A program made the translations under genes and the position numbers. From assembly GCF_002264395.1 (NCBI RefSeq), contig NZ_NFVA01000029.1:1-64000 (forward strand): DNA of 64,000 bases. The letters are read 5' to 3'. Shown one piece after another: positions 34,288 to 43,525 of the stretch. Under the pieces are notes generated by a model. The model was not told the DNA's origin, did not search any database, and worked only from the letters and a program-made list of their open reading frames with translations. This DNA comes from Paenibacillus sp. VTT E-133291. GTDB taxonomy: Bacteria > Bacillota > Bacilli > Paenibacillales > Paenibacillaceae. Each line of letters begins with the position of its first letter. Positions within the stretch are counted from its first letter, which is position 1.

Positions 34288-37200
34288 ATGAGGAAAAATT
34301 GTAATCGCTTACTTAAAATATTATTCTGCTGCATTCTGATAACCTCAATCATAACGCCTAGTACCAGTTCTCCCGTTATGGCCAAGGTTCTCCCGGGTTT
34401 AGCGGATGTGTCCAGAGAAGTGGCCGCTGAAGGAATTGTGCTGCTGCAAAATCCGGCGTATAAACTAGCAGGATCACAAGTAAATGAGAATGAACAAGTG
34501 CTCCCTATCAAGAAGAGTGAAACTGTATCGGTATTTGGCCGCATACAAGCGCATTATTACAAGTCTGGCACAGGATCTGGCGGTGCGGTAAGGGTAGATT
34601 ATGTGAATGGGATTCTGGAAGGTCTCCGGAACAATCCCAGTCTCAAGTTAAATGAAGATCTGGCGAAGGTATATGCTGACTGGATCAAAAAGAATCCTTT
34701 CAACAATGGCGGTGGTGGCTGGGCAGCAGAGCCGTGGTCCCAGGCGGAAATGCCCTTGACCGACGAAATAGTGGATGCAGCAAAAGCAAAAACGGATACA
34801 GCTGTGGTCATCATCGGTAGAACAGCCGGTGAAGATAAGGATAATACGGACGTCAAGGGTGCCTATAAACTGACAGACCTTGAAGTAGACATGCTTAACC
34901 GGGTCTATGCCAAATTCGACCGAGTGGCCATCGTATTGAACGTAGCTAACGTTATCGATATGTCATGGGCTAAAAACTATCCCAAAGCTGCTATTTTGTA
35001 CACATGGCAAGGGGGGATGGAAGGCGGTAGCGCAGTAGCCGACGTGCTGACCGGAGACGTTACGCCAAGCGGTAAATTGAGCGATACGATTGCAGCTACA
35101 CTTGCTGACTACCCTTCTACTGCACATTTTGGCAGCAAAACTGAGAATTCTTATAGTGAGGATATTTATGTAGGCTACCGCTATTTTGAGACCTTTGCTC
35201 CGGATAAGGTGCTCTATCCATTTGGGTACGGACTGTCCTATACCAATTTCAAGATCACGACTGATAATGTCAACGCTGGTGAGAATGAGGTTGCAGTGAC
35301 TGTAACTGTTCAGAATACAGGTAAGGTGGAAGGCAAAGAAGTTGTACAGATTTATTACGGTGCACCACAGGGTAAACTTGGCAAGCCGGCCAAGGAGCTT
35401 GCTGCTTTTGCTAAGACCCGGCTGTTACAGCCAGGGGAATCACAGTCGATCACCATCACGTATGACACCAAAGATATGGCCTCCTATGATGATAGTGGAA
35501 TTACAGGTCATGATTCATCTTATGTTCTAGAAGCTGGTGACTATAATATTTACGTAGGTAACAGTGTAAGTGACAGCGAAAAGCAAGGAGTATACAGCCT
35601 TAATGCTTTGAAGGTTGTAGAAACCTTGCAGGAAGCGCTCGCGCCAACTAAGGAATTTGACCGTATCAAACCAGGTCAACCGAATGAAAATGGTACTTTT
35701 ACCACTGTCACTGAAAAGGTACCGACACGGACTACCGACTTGGATGAGAGAATCAAGCAAAATCTCCCTGCGTCCATTCCACAAACGGGAGACAAGGGTT
35801 ATACCTTATTGGATGTATACAATCAGAAAGTGACTATGGATCAGTTCATTGCACAATTGTCCAACAACGATCTGGGGGCCATTATTTTAGGGGAAGGGAT
35901 GTCCAGCCCCAAAGTTACTGCCGGTACCGCTGCGGCTTTTGGTGGTGTTACTAAAAATCTGCTGAAATTAGGGCTCCCTATCGATAGTGCTGCGGACGGC
36001 CCTTCAGGAATCCGGATGGAAACCAATGCAGAGAAGGCAACCAGTATCCCGAACGGGACGATGCTTGCCTGTACGTGGAACACCGAGCTGAATGAAAGAT
36101 TATTTGATCTTCTTGGCAAAGAAATGCTGATTAACAATATCGATACGCTGCTAGGACCGGGAATCAATATCCACAGAAGTCCCCTGAACGGGAGAAACTT
36201 CGAGTATTTTTCGGAGGATCCGTTACTGACAGGCATCATGGCTGCTGCACAGACAAGAGGTCTTCAGAAGAACGGTACGGCGCCTACTATTAAGCATTTC
36301 GCTGCGAACAATCAGGAAACGGATAGACATCTTGTGAATGCACTTGTCTCTGAAAGAGCGCTTCGCGAGATTTATTTGAAAGGTTATGAAATGGCAGTGA
36401 AGAGTGGAAAGGCGCGTTCAGTGATGACGTCCTATGGTCCGGTAAACGGAACATGGGCTTCCAGTAACTATGATCTGAATACCACGATCCTCCGCGGAGA
36501 GTGGGGCTTTGACGGAATTGTCATGACAGACTGGTGGGCGAAGATGAGTGAGGATCAGGGCTTCTATGCCACTACCAATCGTTATGATGAAACCAACGGC
36601 AAAGCCATGGTCCGTGCCCAAAATGACCTTTACATGGTCATTCCGAACGATTATGCAGAAACGCATAAGAATCGGAATAACAGTACCTTTAATACAATGA
36701 CATCGCTTGCTAACGGCAGTCTGACCCTGGGAGAATTGCAGCGTTCTGCCAAGAATATCACGAGCTTTTTGATGCAATCTCCAGCCTTTGCAAGAACGGC
36801 AAAGATTGATTACGTGGTCAATTATACGCCGGGAAGAGATTGGTTCCGGGTGAATACGGACAAATCAGGAGATCCACAGCTCTCTGATATTACGGTTGGC
36901 GGCAAAAAGATCAAAATATTTAATCCATTGAAACTCGACTATAAAGCCTTTGGTGAGCCGACTGAAACTAGCAGCTACCCCGAAGTCAAAGCTACGGCGA
37001 TAGCTGGTGTAGACGTAAGTATACGACAAGCCGATAAAGATAGACCGGCTGCTGTAATTACTGCTTCGGCCGGAGGAGAGAAACGGATCTACAAGGTTAT
37101 CTTCACGTCGGAGGAAGGCCTGGAACCGATTTTTGAGAATCCGACCTATGCTTATTTAAAGAATATCTCTATTGATGGTAAGCCGCTTGAGGGCTTTTCA

Positions 37201-40200
37201 CAGACTAGGTTCAGTTATGATGTAGGTCTCAGTAATGGGGCTACTTTACCTGAAGTTACATTCGAAATGAATGATGGTGTAAAAGCAACGGCCAACGTAG
37301 ACCTCATCAATAAAAGAGTGACGATCAAATGTATCAGCTCCGATCAGGCCAACTCCTATGTGATACAGTTTGGTACGACCCCACAAAGCGATGAGTTCGA
37401 CACTGAGAATTTAAGCAACTTCTGGATGATTAATAAAGAGACGGCTACCAATACAGAAAATAACAAAAATTGGTCTTTGAGCACTGTTCCCGGATATTTG
37501 AGAATCATCGCTGAAAGAGGCGACTTCTGGAGTGATCATGCAGATTTGAAGAACTATTTCCAGCAGGAGGCCTTTGGAAACTGGGAAGCAACAGTGAAAA
37601 TTAATATGAGCAAAGCGCCAAATCAAAATTATAACGGTGTCGGCATCACGGCTTCACAGGATAACAATAACTATATCTGGGTGAAGTATGAATACAGTAG
37701 CGGCAAGATCATCGGTATGACCAAAGAGACCGGAGGTACGGAGCCAGTTACGATTGGGCAACTGTCTGCCGCTCAGCTCACGAGTATTTTTGGTGAAAAG
37801 AAAGAGTTGTATTTACGCCTGAAAAAAATAGGCAACAGCTATTCCGGTTATGTCAGTGCTGATGGCAAAGAGTATATTTCACTTGGCAGTACAACTGCCA
37901 ACTATGCCAATCCGAAGTTCGGGTTACTTGCGTCCAACGGAAGTCAGAATCTCACAGATCCATTTATTGCCGATTTTGATTATGTCAGAATCAACAGTGA
38001 TGTAGCTTTGGCAGTCAAGAAGATTGGGAAAAATACTAAATTGAAGGTAGCTGAGACGGAATTTGCCTCCATTACTCCGATAATCACGCCAGTAAGCAGT
38101 AATGATGTAGACGGCGGATTATGCTACACCAATACAAGCAAGGGTGAAGCCATCTCCTATAAGGTAAATGTGGAGAAAGAAGGCATGTACAAAGTCACAT
38201 CACGAATTCGCTCTAGCCAATCGGATGTCGCCCAAATGTCCTTTGGTATCTATGATGGCGACAAGCTACTGGGGACCTTCGACCTTACCACAACTAAAGG
38301 GGTATGGAAAACCTTCAGAATTCCTGATGTTCAGCTGTCGGCAGGCGAGCATACCCTTAGAATTGTATTTGAGAGTGCTGGCATTGACCTGAACTGGTTA
38401 ACCTTCCAGTTGAAGCAGGACAATGTTGACACTTCAGCGTTAGGTGCGGAAATTGAGGCTGCTCAAAACATCGATATGAATGCATATACTGCTTATAAAA
38501 AGCTCAAATTTAACGCTGTATTGGAAGAGGTTAAGGCAGTACTTGCCGAGCCGGTCAATGACGAGGTTGTAGCAGAAGCCATAGCTTCCTTGAAAGCGGC
38601 TATAACAGATTTGAGCATATCATCTATGCCAATCCATATTGCTCCGATAGAAACGCTGAAAGTAGAGAACGGTATTAGAATCTATCCTTATAATGCACCA
38701 TGGATTTATGCAACGAATATCCAGTTCAGATTCGAAAGTGGTACGGACGCCATGAGTTATGTCAATTCTAATGACCTTGTTTATTTCGGTCAGGTTGACT
38801 TGACTAATCTTGTGGAAGTAAGAGTGCAGTATGCCCGTGAAGGCGGATCGTCTCCATCTTTTAAATTCTATACAGAGGCTGACAATACGGGTAAACCAGT
38901 TAAAAGAGCTACTACACAAGGAAGAGCATACGCTGATGCCTACAGCGGCGGAGGTTCTTTTGAACTTGGTAATGAATTTGCAAGCATTAGTTTTGCTCAG
39001 AAAGCAGGCGCTGCTTGGGGAAATTATGGAATAGCAAGCACCAAACAAACGCCTGGAAATTCTTACATTGATCATTATTTGACAGCGGAGACCTTCCTAG
39101 ACAGAACTAAAGTGACTGGAAAACAAAATGTGTATATGATTTTTAACGGACTAAATGCGAATTTACAATATGTTGAACTCATTTATGCTGATCCGATTGA
39201 AGTCACCTTCGATCAGAATTATCTGGACTCACCGGCTCCTGCCAAAGTAACCGCATTTAAAGGTGAAGCATTAAGCACCTTACCTCGGGTACCGGAACGT
39301 GAAGGCTACATTTTTACTGGCTGGTTTGATAATAAAGAAGGGACCGGTAATGCATTAACCGTAGAAACGGTAATGAACATAAGCGCGGTGTATTATGCCA
39401 AATGGACAGAAGATACCCATGCTAAAGAAATTATATCGATTGCTCAGCCGCAACTGCTGAGTGTGCTGTTCGGAACTGCTGCAGGAGAATTAAATCTACC
39501 AGCTACAGTGGAAGCTACATTGGGCAACAAAAGGGTAATTCACTTGCCTGTACAATGGGATAGTAAAGATTTCAACGGTGGAAAAGCGGGGAGTTATACG
39601 CTGGCAGGTAGCTTTGAGCTTCCTGAGGGTGTGTTGAATAGTACCCATCAAACTGTTTCTATTACAGTGGTTGTACTGCCAGAAGGCACTAAACCTATCC
39701 AGATTACTAAAGTTGAGAAGCTGGAGGGCAAAAATGTTGAATTTGGCACCGCTTTTGATAAGTTGGAATTGCCGTCTTCAGTTACAGTAACGCTTGATAC
39801 GTATGAGCAGGAGGAACTTGTTGTTAAATGGAGCCCTGCTGGTTATAACGGCAATGTGGAAGGATCATACGTACTGAACGGTACTATGATATTAGAAGAA
39901 GGAATGATCAACCCTAATGATCTGAAAGCTTCCATCACCATTCAGGTAATGCCGGAAGTGATTCGTGTCGCTGAGATTGTCACAGTGCAGGATTTGGAAA
40001 GTAAGAGCGTTCCATTCGGCACTCCATTTAATGGATTGAAGCTGCCATCATCGGTCATAGCTACCTTGAACAACGGTGAGACAAAGGCGATATCCATCGA
40101 TTGGAATAGTGAAGGTTATAATGGCGATAAGCAAGGAGCTTATATCCTGAAAGGAGCGCTAGTACCTGTGGAAGGTATCAGCAATCCAAAGGACCTGAAG

Positions 40201-41241
40201 GTATCGATTACGATCGAAGTACTGCCGGAGGTCATTACGATACCGGAAATCACGGCAGTGCAAGCACTAGCAAGTAAAAGTGTTGCTTATGGTACCAGCT
40301 TTGACGTGCTGGAGCTTCCAGCTTCAGTATCAGTAACCCTGAATACCGGGATGACTAAGGTCGTTTCTGTTCAGTGGAACAAGGAAGGCTATAACGGTAA
40401 TACGGAAGGAATGTACACCATCAAGGGGGATCTGATCTTGCCGGAGGGTATAACTAATCCACTTGGCCTGAAGGCACAGTTCTCTGTGATCGTTAAGCCT
40501 TACAGCGGTGGAGGTGATGGTCAACCAAGTACACCAACACCGGCTACCTCAGCGGTACCTTCAGTACCATCGATTCCTGGAGAAGTCGTAAAACCTGGAG
40601 AACAGCCTCAGCCTCCAACAACAGATGGAAAAACGAAGACACCGGAGCTAATCAGACAAGAGCTTAAGAATAAGTTTAAAGATGCTACTCTAATTCCTAT
40701 CTGGGCAGAATCTGCGATTGCAGCGCTGGTGGAGAGAAATATTATCAGCGGACGAACAGACGGAAGCTTTGATCCAAGTGGGAAGGTAAACCGTGCAGAG
40801 TTTGTTGCCATGGTAGTAAAAAGCTTCAACTTCAGCATGGGCGAGAATCAAAAGCAGTTTACTGACGTTCTGAAAGATGCTTGGTATAAAAACTATGTTG
40901 AGATTGGGACTTCTAATCAACTGATCAATGGTATCGGTAATGGCATGTTTGCTCCTAACAGCAGCATTAGCCGTCAGGACCTGTGTGTAATTCTATTCAA
41001 TGCACTGAAGAAACTGAATGTTGAATTGCCGCAAGTGACTAACCATGACTTCCCAGATGATGCTTCTATTGCGGGTTATGCTAAAGAAGCGGTGTATGCC
41101 TTCAAAGATCTTGCTATTGTAAATGGAGGCAGCAGTGGAGAAATGGATCCGACAGCTTCGGCCACAAGAGCTGAAGCAGCTGTGATCATTAACAATGTAC
41201 TGGATTACTATGCTAGCGTAACAAGCTCTAAAGTGAAATAA
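34288..41241 (+). CDS. Giant SLH-anchored glycoside hydrolase family 3 enzyme with permuted domains
   Basis: 2317-residue exported enzyme. Signal peptide 1-35. The GH3 C-terminal-type alpha/beta domain comes first (about 35-315, ending PFGYGLSYTNF), then a fibronectin-like domain (to about 445). The GH3 TIM barrel follows (about 495-838), with the nucleophile D748 in VMTDWW and KHFAANNQE, GRNFEYFSEDP binding motifs. Later parts are a concanavalin-like lectin domain (about 1030-1240), a CBM6-like domain (about 1268-1378), an InlB-type repeat (about 1636-1708), four Big_4-like Ig repeats (about 1711-2070), a Pro/Thr linker and three SLH motifs (from about 2134). Beta-glucosidase or xylosidase activity is likely; the substrate is open. 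ATG 34288 is preferred (GGTGAT upstream) over 34276. Confidence 0.88.
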   Translation: MRKNCNRLLKILFCCILITSIITPSTSSPVMAKVLPGLADVSREVAAEGIVLLQNPAYKLAGSQVNENEQVLPIKKSETVSVFGRIQAHYYKSGTGSGGAVRVDYVNGILEGLRNNPSLKLNEDLAKVYADWIKKNPFNNGGGGWAAEPWSQAEMPLTDEIVDAAKAKTDTAVVIIGRTAGEDKDNTDVKGAYKLTDLEVDMLNRVYAKFDRVAIVLNVANVIDMSWAKNYPKAAILYTWQGGMEGGSAVADVLTGDVTPSGKLSDTIAATLADYPSTAHFGSKTENSYSEDIYVGYRYFETFAPDKVLYPFGYGLSYTNFKITTDNVNAGENEVAVTVTVQNTGKVEGKEVVQIYYGAPQGKLGKPAKELAAFAKTRLLQPGESQSITITYDTKDMASYDDSGITGHDSSYVLEAGDYNIYVGNSVSDSEKQGVYSLNALKVVETLQEALAPTKEFDRIKPGQPNENGTFTTVTEKVPTRTTDLDERIKQNLPASIPQTGDKGYTLLDVYNQKVTMDQFIAQLSNNDLGAIILGEGMSSPKVTAGTAAAFGGVTKNLLKLGLPIDSAADGPSGIRMETNAEKATSIPNGTMLACTWNTELNERLFDLLGKEMLINNIDTLLGPGINIHRSPLNGRNFEYFSEDPLLTGIMAAAQTRGLQKNGTAPTIKHFAANNQETDRHLVNALVSERALREIYLKGYEMAVKSGKARSVMTSYGPVNGTWASSNYDLNTTILRGEWGFDGIVMTDWWAKMSEDQGFYATTNRYDETNGKAMVRAQNDLYMVIPNDYAETHKNRNNSTFNTMTSLANGSLTLGELQRSAKNITSFLMQSPAFARTAKIDYVVNYTPGRDWFRVNTDKSGDPQLSDITVGGKKIKIFNPLKLDYKAFGEPTETSSYPEVKATAIAGVDVSIRQADKDRPAAVITASAGGEKRIYKVIFTSEEGLEPIFENPTYAYLKNISIDGKPLEGFSQTRFSYDVGLSNGATLPEVTFEMNDGVKATANVDLINKRVTIKCISSDQANSYVIQFGTTPQSDEFDTENLSNFWMINKETATNTENNKNWSLSTVPGYLRIIAERGDFWSDHADLKNYFQQEAFGNWEATVKINMSKAPNQNYNGVGITASQDNNNYIWVKYEYSSGKIIGMTKETGGTEPVTIGQLSAAQLTSIFGEKKELYLRLKKIGNSYSGYVSADGKEYISLGSTTANYANPKFGLLASNGSQNLTDPFIADFDYVRINSDVALAVKKIGKNTKLKVAETEFASITPIITPVSSNDVDGGLCYTNTSKGEAISYKVNVEKEGMYKVTSRIRSSQSDVAQMSFGIYDGDKLLGTFDLTTTKGVWKTFRIPDVQLSAGEHTLRIVFESAGIDLNWLTFQLKQDNVDTSALGAEIEAAQNIDMNAYTAYKKLKFNAVLEEVKAVLAEPVNDEVVAEAIASLKAAITDLSISSMPIHIAPIETLKVENGIRIYPYNAPWIYATNIQFRFESGTDAMSYVNSNDLVYFGQVDLTNLVEVRVQYAREGGSSPSFKFYTEADNTGKPVKRATTQGRAYADAYSGGGSFELGNEFASISFAQKAGAAWGNYGIASTKQTPGNSYIDHYLTAETFLDRTKVTGKQNVYMIFNGLNANLQYVELIYADPIEVTFDQNYLDSPAPAKVTAFKGEALSTLPRVPEREGYIFTGWFDNKEGTGNALTVETVMNISAVYYAKWTEDTHAKEIISIAQPQLLSVLFGTAAGELNLPATVEATLGNKRVIHLPVQWDSKDFNGGKAGSYTLAGSFELPEGVLNSTHQTVSITVVVLPEGTKPIQITKVEKLEGKNVEFGTAFDKLELPSSVTVTLDTYEQEELVVKWSPAGYNGNVEGSYVLNGTMILEEGMINPNDLKASITIQVMPEVIRVAEIVTVQDLESKSVPFGTPFNGLKLPSSVIATLNNGETKAISIDWNSEGYNGDKQGAYILKGALVPVEGISNPKDLKVSITIEVLPEVITIPEITAVQALASKSVAYGTSFDVLELPASVSVTLNTGMTKVVSVQWNKEGYNGNTEGMYTIKGDLILPEGITNPLGLKAQFSVIVKPYSGGGDGQPSTPTPATSAVPSVPSIPGEVVKPGEQPQPPTTDGKTKTPELIRQELKNKFKDATLIPIWAESAIAALVERNIISGRTDGSFDPSGKVNRAEFVAMVVKSFNFSMGENQKQFTDVLKDAWYKNYVEIGTSNQLINGIGNGMFAPNSSISRQDLCVILFNALKKLNVELPQVTNHDFPDDASIAGYAKEAVYAFKDLAIVNGGSSGEMDPTASATRAEAAVIINNVLDYYASVTSSKVK

Positions 41242-41248
41242 ACAAAAC

Positions 41249-41300
41249 AAGGGTATCCCGGCGCCGATTTTCAATCGGTTAGGGATACCCTTATTTTGTT
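41249..41300. terminator. Bidirectional terminator between the GH3 gene and psd
   Basis: AAGGGTATCCC / GGGATACCCTT with inner CCGAT / ATCGG pairing, flanked by A-rich and T-rich tracts. Confidence 0.88.
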
Positions 41301-41314
41301 ATATCGCAGCTTTA

Positions 41315-42106
41315 CTAAAGCGGCCGATGCAGCGTCCCCAGCAATTCCCCCATCTTTACCTTCGTGTTGACCTCAAGCTTGGGTCTTGGGGTAAAAGTAC
41401 CGCTCTCCATAAGCAGTACTACAGTGGAGCCGAACTCGAAATAGGCTAGATCATCGCCGATTTGCCACTCGGTAGCGTTAGCATCCGTATACCCGATGCT
41501 GCTGACGTTCATCGCGCCTACCTTTACTACTGCGGTTTCTCCGTAGTCTCCGGCGATATACGTAATAAGACGTTCATTGCGATTCAGTACGCCCTTCATA
41601 TGTCGCATGCCGAAATCGTTGACAGGATAGGCTCGTCCACGAATATGATCACTCTCAACCTTATGTCCAGTAAGGGGAGAGTGAATCCGGTGATAATCCG
41701 TAGGACTTAGATAAAGGACGAAGAAAAAACCTCTCTTGTATAGCTCCAGATGCGGAGAATGATTAAGTAGATCCTCGATCTTATAATCCTGCCCTTTTAC
41801 ATTCATAATCGTACCAGAGGAAATGTCACCCATAGCAGTAATCATTGCATCTACGGGACTCACTAAAGCGTCAGCATCGGTTGCAATAGGCCGCATGCCA
41901 GGCTTCAGCCGGCGGCTGAAAAACTCATTAAGAGTGTGATATTCTCCAGGATTCTTCTCCGCTTGAGCGGAGGGGATTTGATAAGTCTTAATAAATACCG
42001 GGATTAGAAAACGGCTGAGTCTACTATGAGAAAAAGACCCCATTAACCGTGAAAGCCATCGGTGCGAGGATAGCTCGGTCATTAGCCGCAGCAATTGTTT
42101 TACCAT
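41315..42106 (-). CDS. psd: Phosphatidylserine decarboxylase
   Basis: 263-residue proenzyme that makes phosphatidylethanolamine from phosphatidylserine at the membrane. The autocleavage site is FGST with S227, which becomes the pyruvoyl group; most relatives have LGST. VSPVDAMI and DYHRIHSP carry the other self-processing residues. The start at 42106 (MVKQLLRL) lies 6 nt after AAGGGAG; longer frames have no site. No pssA is adjacent. It lies 86 bases after the YheC/D gene on the same strand. Confidence 0.92.
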   Translation of the reverse strand: MVKQLLRLMTELSSHRWLSRLMGSFSHSRLSRFLIPVFIKTYQIPSAQAEKNPGEYHTLNEFFSRRLKPGMRPIATDADALVSPVDAMITAMGDISSGTIMNVKGQDYKIEDLLNHSPHLELYKRGFFFVLYLSPTDYHRIHSPLTGHKVESDHIRGRAYPVNDFGMRHMKGVLNRNERLITYIAGDYGETAVVKVGAMNVSSIGYTDANATEWQIGDDLAYFEFGSTVVLLMESGTFTPRPKLEVNTKVKMGELLGTLHRPL

Positions 42107-42192
42107 GCCCATCTCCCTTCCATAATACAGCAGTACGGTCGTATGTGGCCGCCATCTGCTCTGCATTATATTGACATAGAATAGGAGACAAA

Positions 42193-43287
42193 TCAATAAC
42201 TGTTATATATGAGGCTGTTCTTTTCTAGTAAAAAACGTGCGTATCCCATAGGTCTTCGGTAACTCTCCTTCCAAATCTCCGTAAGGCCGGCTTTATGAAA
42301 TCCATAGCGTTGATCGCGGCCATTGCACTCTATGAAGAAGATGCGACCATCCTTAGTAATGCCAATATCCAGTCCGATATCGGCCAGACCTGGAAGGTCT
42401 TGTTCGAGACAACGAGCTATAACAAGGCTAAGTGTTTCGACAGCCATACGGATATGGGCCGCTATTGCTCTAGAGAAGGCTTTTTCCAGCGCAAAGGAAG
42501 AGCTTAGCGCTTCTCCTCCACGGGCTATATTAGAGACAAACCCCCCAGGGGGTGCAAGTTTAGCAAAGAGACCCGTGACCTGCCAATCGCCTCCCCAGCC
42601 ACGTTGAACGGTGACACGTAAATCAAAGGGACGTCCTCCAATCTCAGCAAGGGGAATACGCTCCTGCACGAGATAAGGGACAGAGGCAAGGCGTGCTCGG
42701 AGCATTTTTGGCAGTGCCCCCTGATATACGGGAGTGCTTATCCAGCGACGCATTGAGGGTGATAGATAATTTAAGCTCCAGCGCTGAGACCCTTTACGAA
42801 CCAGTCGCATGACACCATTCCCAATGCTTCCACGGCAAGGTTTAAGAATAAGATCGGGGTAACGATTCATCATTTGTTTGAGTCCAGATCCTCCAGTTGT
42901 TGCTGGTAAAACCTCGCGCAGCTCTTCATGCTGCTCAAGCAGTTCATGGATCTCATCCTTGCCGTATCGATTGCAAGTATTGTACACCAAAGGATGGTGC
43001 CGCAGCAGACGTTGCATTCCTGGGCTATTCTGACTGTATATGGCCCGGTTATGGATGACAGTGGGCGTAGGGACTACTACGCTTTTATATCCATGAGATC
43101 CCTTTATATAGGCGGCACTGAAGCCTGAGTCTGTATCGATGTCCGCGAGCTTCAGGAAGCAGGGGACCAAGCCGTATGCAGCGGCCGCCTCTTCATAGTT
43201 GGATAGAGACTCCTGTCCTGTTTTTAGCCGGGGAACGCCCCGGTGCATATCGGCATTTAGTAGTATTCCAACGAGCTTATGCCCCAT
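42193..43287 (-). CDS. YheC/YheD family ATP-grasp protein (spore-coat associated)
   Basis: 364-residue protein of the YheC/YheD family, ATP-grasp-like proteins reported as endospore-coat associated in Bacillus. The N-terminal part (VGILLNADMHRGVPRL) precedes an ATP-grasp core: LKPCRGSIGNGVMRL, VQERIPLAEIGGRPFDLRVTVQR and FIECNGRDQRYGF at the metal site. The ligated substrate is unknown. The start at 43287 follows CAGGAGG by 7 nt. It faces the WIAG-tail gene divergently. Confidence 0.88.
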   Translation of the reverse strand: MGHKLVGILLNADMHRGVPRLKTGQESLSNYEEAAAAYGLVPCFLKLADIDTDSGFSAAYIKGSHGYKSVVVPTPTVIHNRAIYSQNSPGMQRLLRHHPLVYNTCNRYGKDEIHELLEQHEELREVLPATTGGSGLKQMMNRYPDLILKPCRGSIGNGVMRLVRKGSQRWSLNYLSPSMRRWISTPVYQGALPKMLRARLASVPYLVQERIPLAEIGGRPFDLRVTVQRGWGGDWQVTGLFAKLAPPGGFVSNIARGGEALSSSFALEKAFSRAIAAHIRMAVETLSLVIARCLEQDLPGLADIGLDIGITKDGRIFFIECNGRDQRYGFHKAGLTEIWKESYRRPMGYARFLLEKNSLIYNSY

Positions 43288-43525
43288 GTTTGTTCCTCCT
43301 GTTTCTTCGGTCACGTGATTCCCGCTTTTACTACTCTTGTCATTGTATGTTTGTACCCGCGTGTCAGGGTGGACGAATGCGCGGCGGCAGAAGCCTTTTT
43401 TTAATATAAGAAAATATAATTTTCATCAGAATCTTATTATGGGCTTATCGCAAAAGGGTGTCATCAGCCCATACCGCTGCATATGATGCCTAGGAGAAAC
43501 AACAGATGGAAGGAGGAGACTGCTT

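Noticed and set aside
43440-43525. Sporulation sigma-K or sigma-E promoter before the WIAG-tail gene
   Set aside because: CATATGATG resembles a -10 element but no matching -35 could be placed; not supported enough to list.
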